Positions 25,038 to 37,708 of a stretch of 64,000 nucleotides of DNA are shown here, one piece after another; position 1 is the first letter of the stretch; each line of letters starts with the position of its first letter. This stretch comes from Coriaria nepalensis. Lineage: Eukaryota; Streptophyta; Magnoliopsida; Cucurbitales; Coriariaceae. The notes below the pieces were generated by a model, which made no database searches, had not been told where the DNA came from, and saw only the letters and a program-made list of their open reading frames with translations. The position numbers and the translations under genes are program-made. The DNA is taken from positions 2,216,501 to 2,280,500 of the forward strand of contig CP114481.1 in assembly GCA_027186245.1 (NCBI GenBank), in the 5' to 3' direction.

Positions 25038-25782
25038 CTACTTAGTAGGGCCCATTTTCAAATTTTTATTTTTTAAAAATTAAACGGCCAATATATTATT
25101 AACAAAGAAAGAGACTTACAGCCGTTAATAAGATAATCACTTCCATCACTCTGAAGACATAACTTAACAGTACGAGGAATGACCATATTACTGCAAGAAT
25201 TTATTTAACTAAATAATATTTTTTATATTTTATTTATAATTTTAATTATTAATAATATTAATTTTTAATTTATTAAATAATAATTATTGTGAATGATTAT
25301 TTATTTATTTATTTTATAATATACAATAAATAATTTATTTATTTTAATAGTATTAATTTTTAATGTATTAATAATTATATTTCTTTAAATTATATTATAT
25401 CATTATTTACTTCATATACTAGTAATTATGATACTCGACGAGTTAAGCGTCTCATCGACCCATCAAATATCGTAACTGCTATTCTGCTAGCCTATGTGGT
25501 TATGAAGTAAGTAAAGATTGAGTCTGATTTTTTAAAATTTAATTTAAACAAATGAGATCGTTAAAAAAATGAGTGTATGGGCTGGATACGGCACGGGCTC
25601 ACTTGCCGGTACGGCAAGACACATTTATCGCTCGTTACTTTATCGGTTTCGTCCCATGTCCTTATTTTTAGGTACAGGTACAATATGGGCCAATCCGTAC
25701 TGAACACGAAATGACACAATATATATCATGCCTAAATTGGGTCGTGTTGTATCGGCACGAATTGCCACTTCTCATTTTGAAA
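25038..25782. mobile_element. insertion-like stretch with hAT-like terminus and an exon-like fragment
   Basis: This 745-bp stretch separates two blocks homologous to 13.9-14.8 kb. It holds AT-rich sequence and an exon-like minus-strand piece (25120-25190). At 25425-25480 there is one copy of the 53-bp repeat found in tandem at 54.6-54.9 kb. At about 25575-25770 there is a GC-richer stretch with repeated CGGCACGG/CGGTACGG/CGGCACGA, the usual subterminal composition of plant hAT elements. No matching pair of termini was found, so calling it one element is inference. Confidence 0.4.
25120..25190 (-). pseudogene. orphan exon-like fragment
   Basis: On the minus strand, TTGCAG precedes a 71-nt open segment that ends at a perfect GTAAGT donor. 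It would encode NMVIPRTVKLCLQSDGSDY and a few more residues. Good splice sites on both sides and a coding-like composition set it apart from its AT-rich surroundings. I do not recognise the protein and see no neighbouring exons. It may be a captured gene fragment. Confidence 0.3.
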
Positions 25783-26631
25783 TTCTCCCACATAAGAAGA
25801 AGCCGCTTGACCCTTTTGGAAGACCCATTTTTTATTTATTTCTCATGATTTTGGATCCGGATTATTATTATTATTATTATTTTGGTTATCGTGATAATAT
25901 ATCCTCTATAATGTTGGTGAGCTAGTGACTAGCTATCTTTTATAGGGAATGCATTTTTTTATTATTTAAAAATAAAACAAAAAAATATGAAAGAAGTAGT
26001 AGTAGCACTGAACAAGATGAACAAAAAGAGAAAAAAGGAAAGGAAAGAAAGAGAAAATGTGGAACTTGGGGTAAATTAAGAAGAAGAAAAAAAGAGGGTG
26101 GGGTCTGATAAGGTTAGATAGGTTATAAATTGTAAGATACTTAAGCCTTCATTAACTTGCAAAAACTTTCAAAGTATGATTACTTGAACTATTCCAATTG
26201 TATGTCACTTAGATGATGTTTTCAAATCATCAATTACTTCCTATAGCCTTGATGTGTTGATAATCCGTATATTATAACGTTGATAATTACTTAACATGTG
26301 TTTAAGTTGAGGTATGTTTTGGCGCCCAAAAATAAATGTTGAACTACAAATCAAAACTTAAGTTTATGTACGGACCTAAGAACTAAGTTTAAATTTAAGA
26401 GGCCAAAAAATATAGATTAACAAATGGACTGTTTATGTATAGACCGATTTGAACTCGATTCTTACTAGGAATTACATCGGCTTTAAATCGGTTCTTATCA
26501 GTCGCCGATGAATAAATCATTGTCTTAAGTGTCGGTCACTATCGACATTACTATTTTCCTATCGATCCTTACATTCTCATCATCATAGACCATAAAATCA
26601 CGCAGAAATATAAATTTATCATATTAATTTT
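25783..26631. other. intergenic DNA before the copia element
   Basis: Begins with the block homologous to 14705-14830, including an (ATT)n run near 25862-25880. It continues as AT- and purine-rich DNA with no gene seen. Confidence 0.45.
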
Positions 26632-27361
26632 TTCGATGGTTTATGGGATGAGCCCAAACTAGATGGCCCAATGGGTTACTTTTGGGTTCAAACCCGTAAT
26701 CCGACAGATCTTTACTGGGTCAAAGAAACCGGGTTGGTATAAAATACATAATCATGTCATTTTGGGAATAATGGCAAAGTGAGATATGCTCTGTCACTTA
26801 AGGCTCATGATTAAAATGTTAAGTGAACGATCTGAAAAATAAGAAAACTGAATTCTCCTTCCTTGTTCTCTCCCACATGTGCAATGTATGTTCTTGGCAC
26901 GATTTGCACTACTGATCTCCATATCTTCCGATGGTTTGATTAACTTGTGATTTTGGTTTGCTATTCCTCTTTTCTTGTGATTCTTGGATAGTTTATTTTC
27001 GGATTAGGTTGAAACCTTAGCTGAAAATTAGGTTAGGGATTGTGAAATATTTTTTGAATCTTTTGTTGATATTGGATGATCTTGTGAACTAGTGGATCTA
27101 GGATTTGATTGTATGTTTGTACCGGAACTCTATCATTATTGCAAATGAGACTCTTGGAATTCTGGAGCTCGAGTGGATGTCTTGATCGATTTGATCTTGT
27201 AGATGAACCACTATAATTTTTTGTTTCTTTTACTTATCTTGCTTTGATTAATATTATGAAATCGACATGGTAATGTTATAGACAAGATTTGAATATCAAC
27301 ATAAAAATGTGTTACTGTTCATAGAGAGGAAAAAGTAGAAAAACTTGAACTAAAATTGCAA
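26632..27361 (+). repeat. 5' LTR of the plus-strand copia element
   Basis: Homologous to 31788-32395 over at least 540 bp (shared TTTATGGGATGAGCCCAAAC-like start, CTATTCCTC, TTCTTGGATAGTTTATTTT, AGTGGATCTAGGATTTGATT). Both the first TG and the target site are eroded. I place its end at 27361 because ATTGCAACA is followed one base later by the primer-binding site. The LTR is therefore about 730 bp. Confidence 0.85.
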
Positions 27362-27362
27362 C

Positions 27363-27374
27363 AATGGTATCAGA
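27363..27374 (+). other. copia primer-binding site (initiator tRNA-Met type)
   Basis: TGGTATCAGAGC is the standard plant copia primer-binding site, complementary to the 3' end of initiator methionine tRNA. It lies directly after the 5' LTR and fixes the LTR end. Confidence 0.92.
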
Positions 27375-30300
27375 GCATAAGTTTAATCTAGGTTATGAAA
27401 TCAATGAAATTTTCTTGGTTGCTTGATGATTGTACAAATGGTTTTGCAGAAGAGTCTTGATTGAATAATTGGTGTATGTTATTCAGGGAATGATCTTGAC
27501 TTGGTATTATGCATATTGTATGATTGGAAATTAAGCATTAGAAATTGTTTTGATTTCTTAAAGATTACCTTAAGTTGAGTTAGATCTAAATTTCATATGC
27601 ATTTCTTGTGTTGATAGGTTCAAGCATATAGTTAGTTGAAATTTTTTGCAGTTTTTGAAGTGATTTGAGTGTGGTGGTACAATTTTGAAACAAAGAAAGT
27701 AGAAAAATACTTGCTGAATTTTTTATTTCAAGTGTGTATAGCATTTCTTTGTTTATTGAAATGATGACCACCTGGATGGAAATCCCGATGTTCGATGGTA
27801 AGTCCAATTATGGGACTTGGAAGAAGAGGATGAGAGCTCATCTCTCACATAACAAAGTTGTTATGGCATTGGAACAAGAGGACACTAAGTGGACAACTGC
27901 AACAATTGCTAAGCGGGCAGAAATTGATCAAGAGGCATACAATCTCGTGATCATACACTTAAGAGATAATGTTCTATGGAAGGAAGATAGGGCAGAGACA
28001 CCTTTGTCTTTATGGTACCAGCTTGACTCACTCTATGCTACTCAATCTGCTCATAATCTAGCATATCCAAAAGGCATGTCGAAAAATCTAGCTGATAACT
28101 TAAACGAGTTTTAAAAAATGAACTTAGCTTTAAATGGAACCGCTCATGCATTAGATGATTCTAGTCGAGCCATGATATTGCTTTAATCCATTTCCAATGA
28201 CTATATAGTAGTAGAGAATGCATTGAAGTATATGGGTGGGGAACCTAAACTTGACTTAGTTATAGCGGGACTTAAGGCTAGGGAATTAGAATTAAGAATA
28301 AGTAAGAGAACCAACATAAACTTGTTTGTTAAAGAAAAACATGAAAGAAAGGATTCTAGTCAATCTAATAGAAATCCTAAAAAAAAACAGCAGGTTAAAA
28401 GAAACAATAATAAAGAAACTAGAAAGTGTTGTCATTGTAATAAAACCAGTCATTTAAAAAAGGATTGTTGTGCTTTGAACAATAATAAAAATGGACTCAT
28501 CTCAAGGAAATCATGAAGGAAATGTGGCTAATGGAACTTGCATTTTTAAGATCCTAAACATTTCACAATGTATTATTGTGAATGATTGGATCTTGGATTC
28601 GAGTTGCACATTTCACATGAGCCTGAATAGAGAGTGGTTCAATGACTTTAAAGACTTAGATGACGGTATGGTTTTCATGGGAAATAACAAAATTGGTAAG
28701 ATCTTAGGGATATGAAATAGAACTTTAAAGTTGCATGATGGTAGAATAGTTATGCTATCTAAGGTTAGATACATTGCGGAGCTAAAACAGAACCTTATAT
28801 CCCTAGGAACCTTAGATAAATATGGTTGTTCGTATAGGACAAAAAATAGTATGTTGATTGTTTCTAAAAATGGAAAACCATTACTTAAGGGTGTTAAGAA
28901 ACATGGTTTTTACATTCTTTATGGTTATTATTTTAATGCTAGTTTCTAGTTTGCACTTGTTTCTACTAATCAAAATGCGATAGAAAAGTGGCACCTTAGG
29001 CTTGGGCGCATGAGCCAAAAGGGTTTGGAAGTGCTAAGTAAGTGAGGAATCTTTTATAAGGATTCTATTACTTCTCTTGATTTTTGTGAGACGTGTGTGT
29101 TAGGGAAACAACATAGGCTAAGTTTTCATAAGGGAGTTCACTTAGCTAGGGATTCTTTGGAGTACTTGCACGCCAACTTGTGGGTTCAATCCCATGATGG
29201 TAGTAGATATTTTTTATCCATTATTGATGGCTTTAATAGAAAAATGTGGGTTATCTTGTTAAAGTCTAAGAATGAAACTTTTGATAAGTTTAAAGAGTGA
29301 AAGGTTTTAGTTAAAACCAAATAAATAAAAGGGTTAGAAATCTTAAGACGGATAATGGTCTTGAGTTTTGCAATGCTATATTTGATAACTTTTGGAAATA
29401 GAATGGGATTACTAGACATAGGAACATACCTAGGACTCCTCAACAAAATGGAGTGGCAGAGAGGATGAATATGACTCTACTAGAGAAAGTGAGATGTATG
29501 ATGTTCACCTCGAGTCTTCCTAAAGGTTTTTGGGGAGAAGTGGTTAAAACCACCGCCTACCTAGTGAATAGAAGTCCGTCAACCATTCTAGATTTTAAGT
29601 GTCCGGACAAGGTGTGGTCGGATAGGAGACCTAGCCTATAACACTTAAGGCCTTTTGGATGTGCGTTGTATGCACTAAAAAGGGATAGTAAGCTTGATTC
29701 TAGATCTCAAAAGTGTATCTTCTTGGGATATGAGGAAGGTACTATGGGGTTTAGGTTATGAGATAAAGAGACCGTAAGAATAATGGTTATTGTTAGTAGA
29801 GATGTCATTTTTAATGAATCTATATTTCCATGCAAATCTACTAATATTGATATAGGTACTTTCTCATCGGAAAAGAGTTCTAACATCGAGGTTGAGAATG
29901 CAACCCCTACTATCCAAACTGGACAGGAGGTAGAGGGCACCCCTCTCGATGATCCAGCATCACATGACGATGTGATTTCCATATCTGATGAGCCGGATCA
30001 AGGACTAGATACTACTAAGACTCTAGATGAGTCAAATCATGATTCGTTAGCCGATTACCAATTAGGAAGGGACCAAGAAAGAAGGAAGGTAAAACCTAAC
30101 CCTGGATATTCATATGCGGATCTTATCTATACTGCTTTAGCTGCAAGTGTTAAGACTTAAGGAAATGAACTATCAAGTTTTGATTAGGCAATGTCATCCT
30201 CGAAAAAAAAAGGAGTGGATGGATGCTATGGATGAGGAGATAGAGTCAATAAATACCAACAAAACATGGTTGCTTATTCCAAGACCTGAAAATCAAAAAC

Positions 30301-31787
30301 TCATCGATTGTAATTGGATTTACAGGTAAAGGAATGTATAAATTCTAATCCTCATAGATTTAAGGTAAGACTTGTAACTAAGGGGTTCACACAAAATGAG
30401 GGAGTGGATTTTAATGAAAAATTTTCATCGGTTATAAAATTTAAGACTATTAGGATCATGCTAGCACTAGTAGCCTTTTATGACCTTGAGTTAGAACAAA
30501 TGGTGAGTTAGATGAGACTATATACATGAGTCAACCTCATGGTTATGTTGAAAAGAAACACCCCGAGCATGTTTGTCTATTGAAAAAATCCTTGTATGAT
30601 TTGAAACAGTCACCACAACAATGATATATTAGGCTTGACTCATTTGTAGTGAAAATAGGTTTCCCTAGAAGTAGTTATGACTCTTGTTCTTTTTTTTTTT
30701 TTTTTTTTAATGTGAAAATTATCTTTACATTTATTTTTTGATTTATGTGGATGATATGCTTCTAATAAGTAAATCACAAACTAAAGTAAATGAACTCAAG
30801 AAAAACTCAAGTCTATAATTTGATATGAAAGACTTAGGGCATGCAAATAGGATCCTTGGAATGTAAATTGTTAGAGATAGAAAGAATAAGCGTCTAAAAT
30901 TGAATCAAGAGTTATATTTTAAAAACGTTAGTGTTCAGTTTGAGGTGAAGGGTTGCAAACCGGTTTCATTACCGTTACCAAATCACTTTATTCTAAATAA
31001 GAATCAAAGTCCCAAAACTAATTCCGAGTTAGTCTAAATGGAACATATTCCCTACTCTAATGCCATAGGATCCATTATGTATTCTATGATTAATACCCGT
31101 CCGAATTTGCCATTTTCTATTTCTTTACTAAGTAGGTTTATATCAAATCTCGTTTAATACATTGGAATGCATTAAAGTAGTGTTTGAGGTATGTTACTGG
31201 TACTAGTAGTATAGGATTACATTTTTATGATTGGACTAACTTTTTGCTTGGTTTTGTAGATAGTGGTTTTCTAGGTGATCGGGATTTCAAGAAATTGACT
31301 ACCTCATTTCAATTCCTATTGGGCGGTAATTATGTTAGTTGGAAGACACAATTACAACCGTTGGTGGCTCTTACATCAACGAAGGCAGAGTATGTGGCCA
31401 TGATGGAAGCATTTAGGGAAGCCATATGGTTACAAGGGTTGTTTAAGGAAGCAGGCATATTATATAGTAAATGCATGGTGTTTTTGGATAGTCAAAGTAT
31501 AATTCACTTAGGTAAGAATCTGGTACACCACGAGAAGACTAAATATATAGATGTTAAATATCATTTTGTTCGTGACTTTATTGCTTCGGATAAAGTTCAC
31601 ATACCAAAGGTTCCTATTAAAGAGAACCCATCGGATATGGGAACAAAGATTGTTATTGTAACAAAATTCAAGCATTGCATGAATTTGTTACATATGGGTG
31701 CCACGAAAAAATTAGGCTATGAGGGACCTTCGAGATGTTTTCGTTGTGGTATGGTGATAGAAAAGGTTTCGGCTCAAAGTGGAGATT
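27375..31787 (+). mobile_element. Ty1/copia internal region, gag-pol broken by stops
   Basis: Order is that of copia. Gag is at about 27764-28520, starting MMTTWMEIPMFDGKSNYGTW and holding the zinc knuckle CCHCNKTSHLKKDC (CX2CX4HX4C). Protease is near 28575-28625 with WILDSSCTFHM, where active elements have DSG. The integrase zinc-binding region and core run about 28980-29640 (LGKQHRLSFH, YFLSIIDGFNRKMWVI, PQQNGVAERMNMTLLE). Reverse transcriptase is at about 30180-31150, with IYVDDMLLIS at 30741-30770. RNase H is at 31184-31795 (LTSTKAEYVAMMEA, FLDSQSIIHLGKN). The polypurine tract AAAGTGGAGAT precedes the 3' LTR. At least eight stops or frameshifts make it non-autonomous. It is the closest relative in this window of the array at 42.1-49.7 kb. 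Confidence 0.95.
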
Positions 31788-32395
31788 GTCGATAGATTAT
31801 GGGATGAACCCAAACCGGATGGCCCAATAGGCTACCTTTGGGTTCAAACCTGTAACCCGACGGACCTTTACCAAGTTAAAAAAATCGAGTTAGTATAAAA
31901 TACATAATCGGCTCTATTTTGGATATAATAGATTGTTGTGAGCTGTTTTAGAGATAATAGAAGTTGTGGTTGTATTTTGGGATTAATGGAAAAGTGAGAT
32001 CTGCTCTCTCACTTCAGGCTCACAATTAAAATGGTAAGTGAATATTTTTTCAGATCTGAAAATTAAGAAAACATAGCTCTTCTTCCTTCTTTTATCCCAC
32101 ATGTGCCACGATCGTTCTTGACACGCGATGATCGTTCTTGGCATGATTTACGCCGCCGATCTCTATATCTTCTGGTGGTTTGATCAACTTGTGATTTCAA
32201 TTTGCTATTCCTCTTTCCTTATGATTCTTGGATAGTTTATTTTCAGATTATGTTAAATTGTAAAATCTGTATTGAATCTTTGATTGATGTTGAATGATCT
32301 GGTGTACTAGTGGATCTAGGATTTGATTGTGTGATTATACCATAACTCTATCACTATTGTAAACGTGACTCTCGAAATTCCAAAGCTCCAATGGA
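31788..32395 (+). repeat. 3' LTR of the plus-strand copia element, 3'-truncated
   Basis: Begins TGTCGATAGATTATGGGATG directly after the polypurine tract and matches the 5' LTR up to about 32395. The final ~130 bp of the 5' LTR have no counterpart. The divergence of the two LTRs, many substitutions plus an indel of about 45 bp near 31925, shows an old insertion. hAT transposase remnants start just beyond the break. Confidence 0.88.
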
Positions 32396-32519
32396 AGATA
32401 ATAATTTCTAATCATATATCTAAAAATATTAAAAGGATATAGAAATTATAAAACATTTTAAAAGTTTAAATCAAAAGAGATAAAAGCGTTATTTTTCAAA
32501 AGCAGCATTATACCATAAA

Positions 32520-34260
32520 GCGTTATGTTGGTTCATGCAGTCGTCCACCATTGATTTTCATAGTAATATAGTTACGTGTGGAGACGAGAGCTGATCACAA
32601 CATGACTATAAAAAGATTTCATCAATTGCGAAAATTACGAAGTCTTATAAATAATATACCTACTATATTACACAATGCTCCTGAAAATTTGAAAGTAATA
32701 TACCTACTATTCAAAGGCAACTTATACTAGCTGCTGCACTTAAAACTAGAAATTTCATTCTTAATGATCTTGGAGATTCCTTATTTTATATCTTGCTTGA
32801 TGAGGCTCGCAATGTTTCAACTAATAAAAAAATTGGTAGTTGCAATTCGCTATGCAGATGCTAAAGGGTGTATTATTAAGTAATTCTTTAGTATTATACA
32901 TGTTAATAATACTTTAGTTTTATCGTTCAAATATGCGCTCGATTCATTATTTTCTACATATGGATTAAGTATGTCGAGACTACATGGACAAGGTTCTGAT
33001 AAAGCTAGCAACATGGAAGGAGAACTTAATGGCCTTAAAACTACATATATTGTTTTGCTCATCAAGTCTAATTGGCACTCGTTGGTGTTGCAAAGGATAA
33101 GATTGATGTTGCCGAATTTTTTTATTTTGGTGGTAAGATTGTTGAACATTATAGGTGCTTCGTGTAAATGAACAGACATTCTTCGAGAGAGGTAAATTAT
33201 CACAATAAGAGAAAAATTAGATGATTGTGAGATTTCCAGTGGTCAAGGTTTGAATCAAAAAACTACTCTCAAAAGAGCCAGTGATACATATTGAGGCTCA
33301 TATTATGGCACTTTGGTGAGTATAACAATTATGTTTTATTTTATGGTTGAGGTGCTTATGATTCTCTTAGACAATGCATCAGGTACAGGCTAAAGAGGTG
33401 AAGCAATGCTAGTATTTAAGGCAATCCAATTATTTGACTTTATGTTTAACTTTTTTTAATGAATAATATTTTAGGGATCACAAATGAACCATCACATACA
33501 TTACAAAAGAAAGATCAAGACATTTCAAATGCCATCTCTTGGTTAAAGTATCCAAACAATGCCTACATGCAAAGAGAGATGATGGATGACAACTATACTT
33601 AAAGAGGTTTCTACATTTTACAATAAACATTGCAGTTTAATTTGTAACATAGATGTGTGGTCAGGGAGGCCATGACATGGAGTTCAACCACTGACAAATC
33701 TACATTGATATCGCATTGGTTTGTTTTATTTTGTGATTGATATGCAACTTTAAGAACTTAACAACCAACTTAATGAGGTGAACATAGATTTACTTTTTTC
33801 CATGAATTGCTTGAACCCAAGTGATGCTTTTGCGTCATTTGATAAGCATAGATTGACTCGTCTTTCTAATTTTATCCACATAATTTCTAAAATATGAACC
33901 TTGTGTACCTAACTAATCAACTTGAGAATTATATCATAGATGTGTGGTCTGATGATAGGTTCTCTAATTTGAGCAGGATTGATGGTTTGGTTAAAGTCTT
34001 AGTTGAGACTAAAAAGAGTCCTATTTTCACATGTTTATCAATTTGTGAAACCAGTTTTGGTATTACTAATGGCAACTACAACTGTGGAAAGAGCATTCTC
34101 TGATATGAAGATTGTGAAGAACTGTTAGCGTAATCGAATGGCAGATGATTGATTGTATGAATGATTGTTTAGTTACTTTAATTGAGAAAGATGCATTTCC
34201 AATTATTAAAAATGAACTCATCCTACAATGATTTCAAAATATACATACTTGTAAGGAAAT
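32520..34260 (+). pseudogene. hAT transposase pseudogene, ZMYM1-like (DUF4371 and C-terminal dimerisation domain)
   Basis: Plus-strand frames broken by stops read, in order, NFILNDLGDSLFYILLDEARN, FKYALDSLFSTYGLSMSRLHGQGSDKASNMEGELNGLKT, GASCK-TDILRER, GLNQKTTLKRASDTY and GITNEPSHTLQKKDQDISNA. After a gap come VYLTNQLENYIIDVWSDDRF and VERAFSDMKIVKN. These are the conserved blocks of plant proteins annotated as zinc finger MYM-type protein 1-like, which are domesticated or mobile hAT transposases with a C-terminal dimerisation region. The N-terminal TTF zinc finger is missing. At least ten lesions are visible. The copy at 49.7-52.2 kb is more complete. Confidence 0.88.
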
Positions 34261-36740
34261 ATTGTAAATATTTGATGTTTCGATTATTTTTATTTTAGCT
34301 TAATCTTTATGAATAACCACTTTTTTTAAAAAAAGTTGTAATGTTTTTCAACCCCATCATAGGGATATCATGGCTTTTTCTATGACAGGCACAACTTGCC
34401 CTAAGCATGCCTTGGGATGGGTCATGTCATGTCAGCATGGTGTGCTCTAAGGAGATTCTTAAGTATGGCACTCTCATGCGTGTCATGTTTGGCATGACCC
34501 ATAAAAACAAGTTGTGTCATGCCGAACCAAGCCAAAAAGTGGGCCGCTGGCTGGCTCATATGGCATAACCCTTCGTACCTCCTCTTATCGGCAGCATGGG
34601 CATTGATAGTGGTGATGAGTGATAGGAATTTTGGACTAACTATGGTGGTGAGAATAATGAATTGCTCATAGTCGACAATTGGACCTATGGTTGCGAGAGC
34701 ATTGATAATCAGTTTCACATTGGTGAAGAAATCTAAACTAATTGGGAGTCATGAAACTTTTATTAGAGTTAGAGGTAGAGGAAATGTGCCCACATATCGT
34801 TGGGAGCGACATAGAGGCTAAGGGTGTGTGCATTGGACTAACGGCTCGAGTTCGGACGATTTCCTTGACCAATCAAATATGAACCGTTTCTGAAATTTTC
34901 ACCCATGGCCAATCCAAATTCCTTAGAAACTCAGCCAACACATAGGGTTGGATTGGACATAAACCAATAGGTGATCATTTTTTTTTTCTTAAATTTAAAA
35001 TAAATAAAATAAACTTAATAATCAATAATATTGTTAGTCTCAAGTCCATAATTTTAAAATCTAAATTATCTTCAATAATAATGAAAAATGAAAATTAAAG
35101 TCAATTCATTAAATAACAAATTTAATAAAATAAGAAACAGTTGAACTTAATGTTACTTATTCTTTATCTTTAATTTTTTAAGTTTGATATCTTTCAAAAG
35201 GCAAAAACAATGAAATATTTAAGGATTTTTGAAATAAAATTCAAGTAGCATGCAAAATAAAACAAATATTACTGAGTTTTGATTTCAGGGAGAGGACTAG
35301 TGGTGGAGATGGATTATAATGGCTAGCAACCGCAAAGAGAGAATTAGAGAGAGGGAGAGGCAGAGTCGAAGAGGCCTAGGGCACAAAGTAGAGGAAGAGA
35401 GGAAGAGAGGAAGAGAGAGAGAGAGAGTTAAGAGAGGTACGTAGGTGGAGAATATTAAAAATAGAAAATTTCAAATAATAATATGTTCGATATTGGGCTG
35501 ACTGACACTTAATAGTGAAGTGAATATATGTAAATATGTATTAACTTAGCTATACAATATTGGGTCTTTGGCTTTGAGTCTATCAAATTACCTATACATA
35601 TGATACAATAAAGTGTTAATATATAATATAAGAGTTTATATTGATGTTTAAATTGTTTAACCTTGATATATATGTACATATATTCTTTTTTTTCTTTTTA
35701 ATAACACTTTGTCCCGCCAAGTTTGGCCAGTATTTTTCTTCTTCCCCTTTTTAGACAAATTGATTATTCGTCTAAGGCATTTCAATTTCCAAAGTCAAGA
35801 TTCGCAATCAAAAAGTTCCAACAGTTATATCTAGACTTTCTTAAAATGTAAGAACATTTTATAATAAAAAATAGTAAAAGGCTAATTGTCCTATAAGAAA
35901 AGTAACATGTAATAACTAGACAGACAGTATATGCCCAAATTTAAAGGACTAAAGGCTAAATAAGCATGCCACATTAACTTAACATTTAAAAAAATAAAAA
36001 ATTAATTTAATACTTTATATTTTAAAATTTGAATTTTATTTATTTACTTTTTCTCTCCTAATTTATTTTGTTTCTTCTATTTGCATCTTTTTTTAATTTC
36101 ATTGATCGTCGTTAGATTTGGGATCGAAATCCAGATCTCAATCGATCTGAGTTTTTCTCAAATTCATCGATCTATCTAGATTTAAATGAACCCAGATCTC
36201 AATTAATTCAGGATTGAATTCAAATAAATTGATTAATCTTGGTGAAACCAGATTGATCGAGATATGGGTTTTGAACCCAGATCAATCGGTAAATCTGGGC
36301 GAAATTCAAAGAGCTGATGGTGGTTACATAGGGAGGTGGTTATCTTCGGGGCGGTGACTGTTTTTAAGAGACAGAATAAAATGTTAATTGACATGATATG
36401 TTGAATCAGCATGTCACGTTATTATTCTATTAATAAGAAACAGAATATTAGGTAAAAGAGGATCTTTAGCACCTCTTATAAAATATTTGGAGCCCCTCTT
36501 GCTTGTTTCAAATTACAAGAGGTCTTTAACCCCTATTATAAAATGCTGGGAGTTTTTGCTTTAGCCCAATATAAAATAACGACAGGATGCAGGAACCAGA
36601 AGCCAGAAGGCAGTTAATCGTTATAAATGAGTAGCAATGATGGGTCGCTATTTCTAATTATCCTCTTACCTGGATTAGGAAGAAAAAGTTAAAACCAAAA
36701 GTCCAAAACTTTACAAAACAAAACCGAAGATAAAATTATC
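34261..36740. other. intergenic DNA; GC-richer hAT-like tail, then AT-rich sequence
   Basis: About 34380-34570 is GC-richer, with repeated TCATG/GGCATGACC motifs in both orientations, consistent with hAT subterminal sequence of the element at 32.5-34.3 kb. About 35330-35430 is a GA-rich run. Around 36110-36300, GATCTGGGTTT/AACCCAGATC-type motifs recur in both orientations. No gene is credited; the minus-strand frame at 34422-34718 is a shadow of the GC-rich tail. Confidence 0.45.
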
Positions 36741-36749
36741 TAAATGTTT

Positions 36750-37619
36750 TTTTGATCAGTTTTCATCGTTCATATCAAAAAGGTGTCAATTTCAAATACT
36801 CACACCTTCTCTCCCCCCTCCCTCTCTCTCTCTCCTCAAATCAGCCTCTCGCATGGTCCGGGCATTTCAATCTCCATATTTACAGGTCACGCTTTTTTTC
36901 TTTGCTCTCTCTTCAAATGTTCTCTGATTTAATGGGTATGAAGCCTCTTCAAATCTTCGATTTGATTTGATATTATTTAGCCTATATGTTGTAATTTGGT
37001 GACAATTTGAGCAGATATTCACGAACCCTTTACATAATATTACGATTGATGGGAGAACTTAATCTATGTATGTTATGTTGGAAGACAATTGTCGTAGAAA
37101 GAGGAGATGCAGATTAATAGATTTATGTAGAATATTTTTTTTTTTCCCTTTTCATTGGCAGCCTGGGAAAAGACCGAATTGGGAAGTAACAACTTCTGCA
37201 ATCTAGCTAGTTTTCTGCTTTGGTTTAGCTGCTTTCAAATTTTAAATTCGTCAATATGAGATTCGAAATTTCACCCTCTTTATATAATTATAGGGATTCT
37301 CTATGTGTGACCATAATACAATAACTTGGCAAATGGTACTAATGTCTCAATACTCATCTTGAGTTTCTTTTGATGGACCAAATCATTTTCTGCATTTTTG
37401 TGTCCCCTCGTCTTGTTATAGTCTGAATTGAAACTTTGTTAAATGAAGGGGAGAAGTATGATTATCAATATGTCTAGGATGAGGAAGAATATATTGATCC
37501 ATAGAAATTAGTAAGAAGTGGATTCATTTTTTCAAATACTGTTTGTCTCATTATTTTTTCAGACTACTTGAAAAGTACCCATTTGCTTTGTGGATTATTG
37601 TGGGGTCATATCTAGAGAA
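36750..37619 (+). promoter_or_regulatory. probable 5' UTR and leader intron of the ARF-GAP gene
   Basis: A pyrimidine-rich stretch with (CT)n at about 36811-36836 is typical of a plant 5' UTR. An acceptor (TTATTTTTTCAG at 37551-37562) lies 57 bases before the ATG at 37620, so a leader intron is likely. Its donor is uncertain; ATTTACAG|GTCACG near 36886 is one candidate. Transcript data would settle the start. Confidence 0.5.
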
Positions 37620-37677
37620 ATGAGTAATCATACACTGGAACTTGGGAGGCCTGTATCAGGTAGCCATAGTGTTTTGG

Positions 37678-37708
<31 letters not shown>

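Noticed and set aside
34422..34718. 98-codon minus-strand frame in the GC-richer stretch
   Set aside because: Overlaps repeated CATG/GGCATGACC motifs of a hAT tail; no domain and no splice signals.
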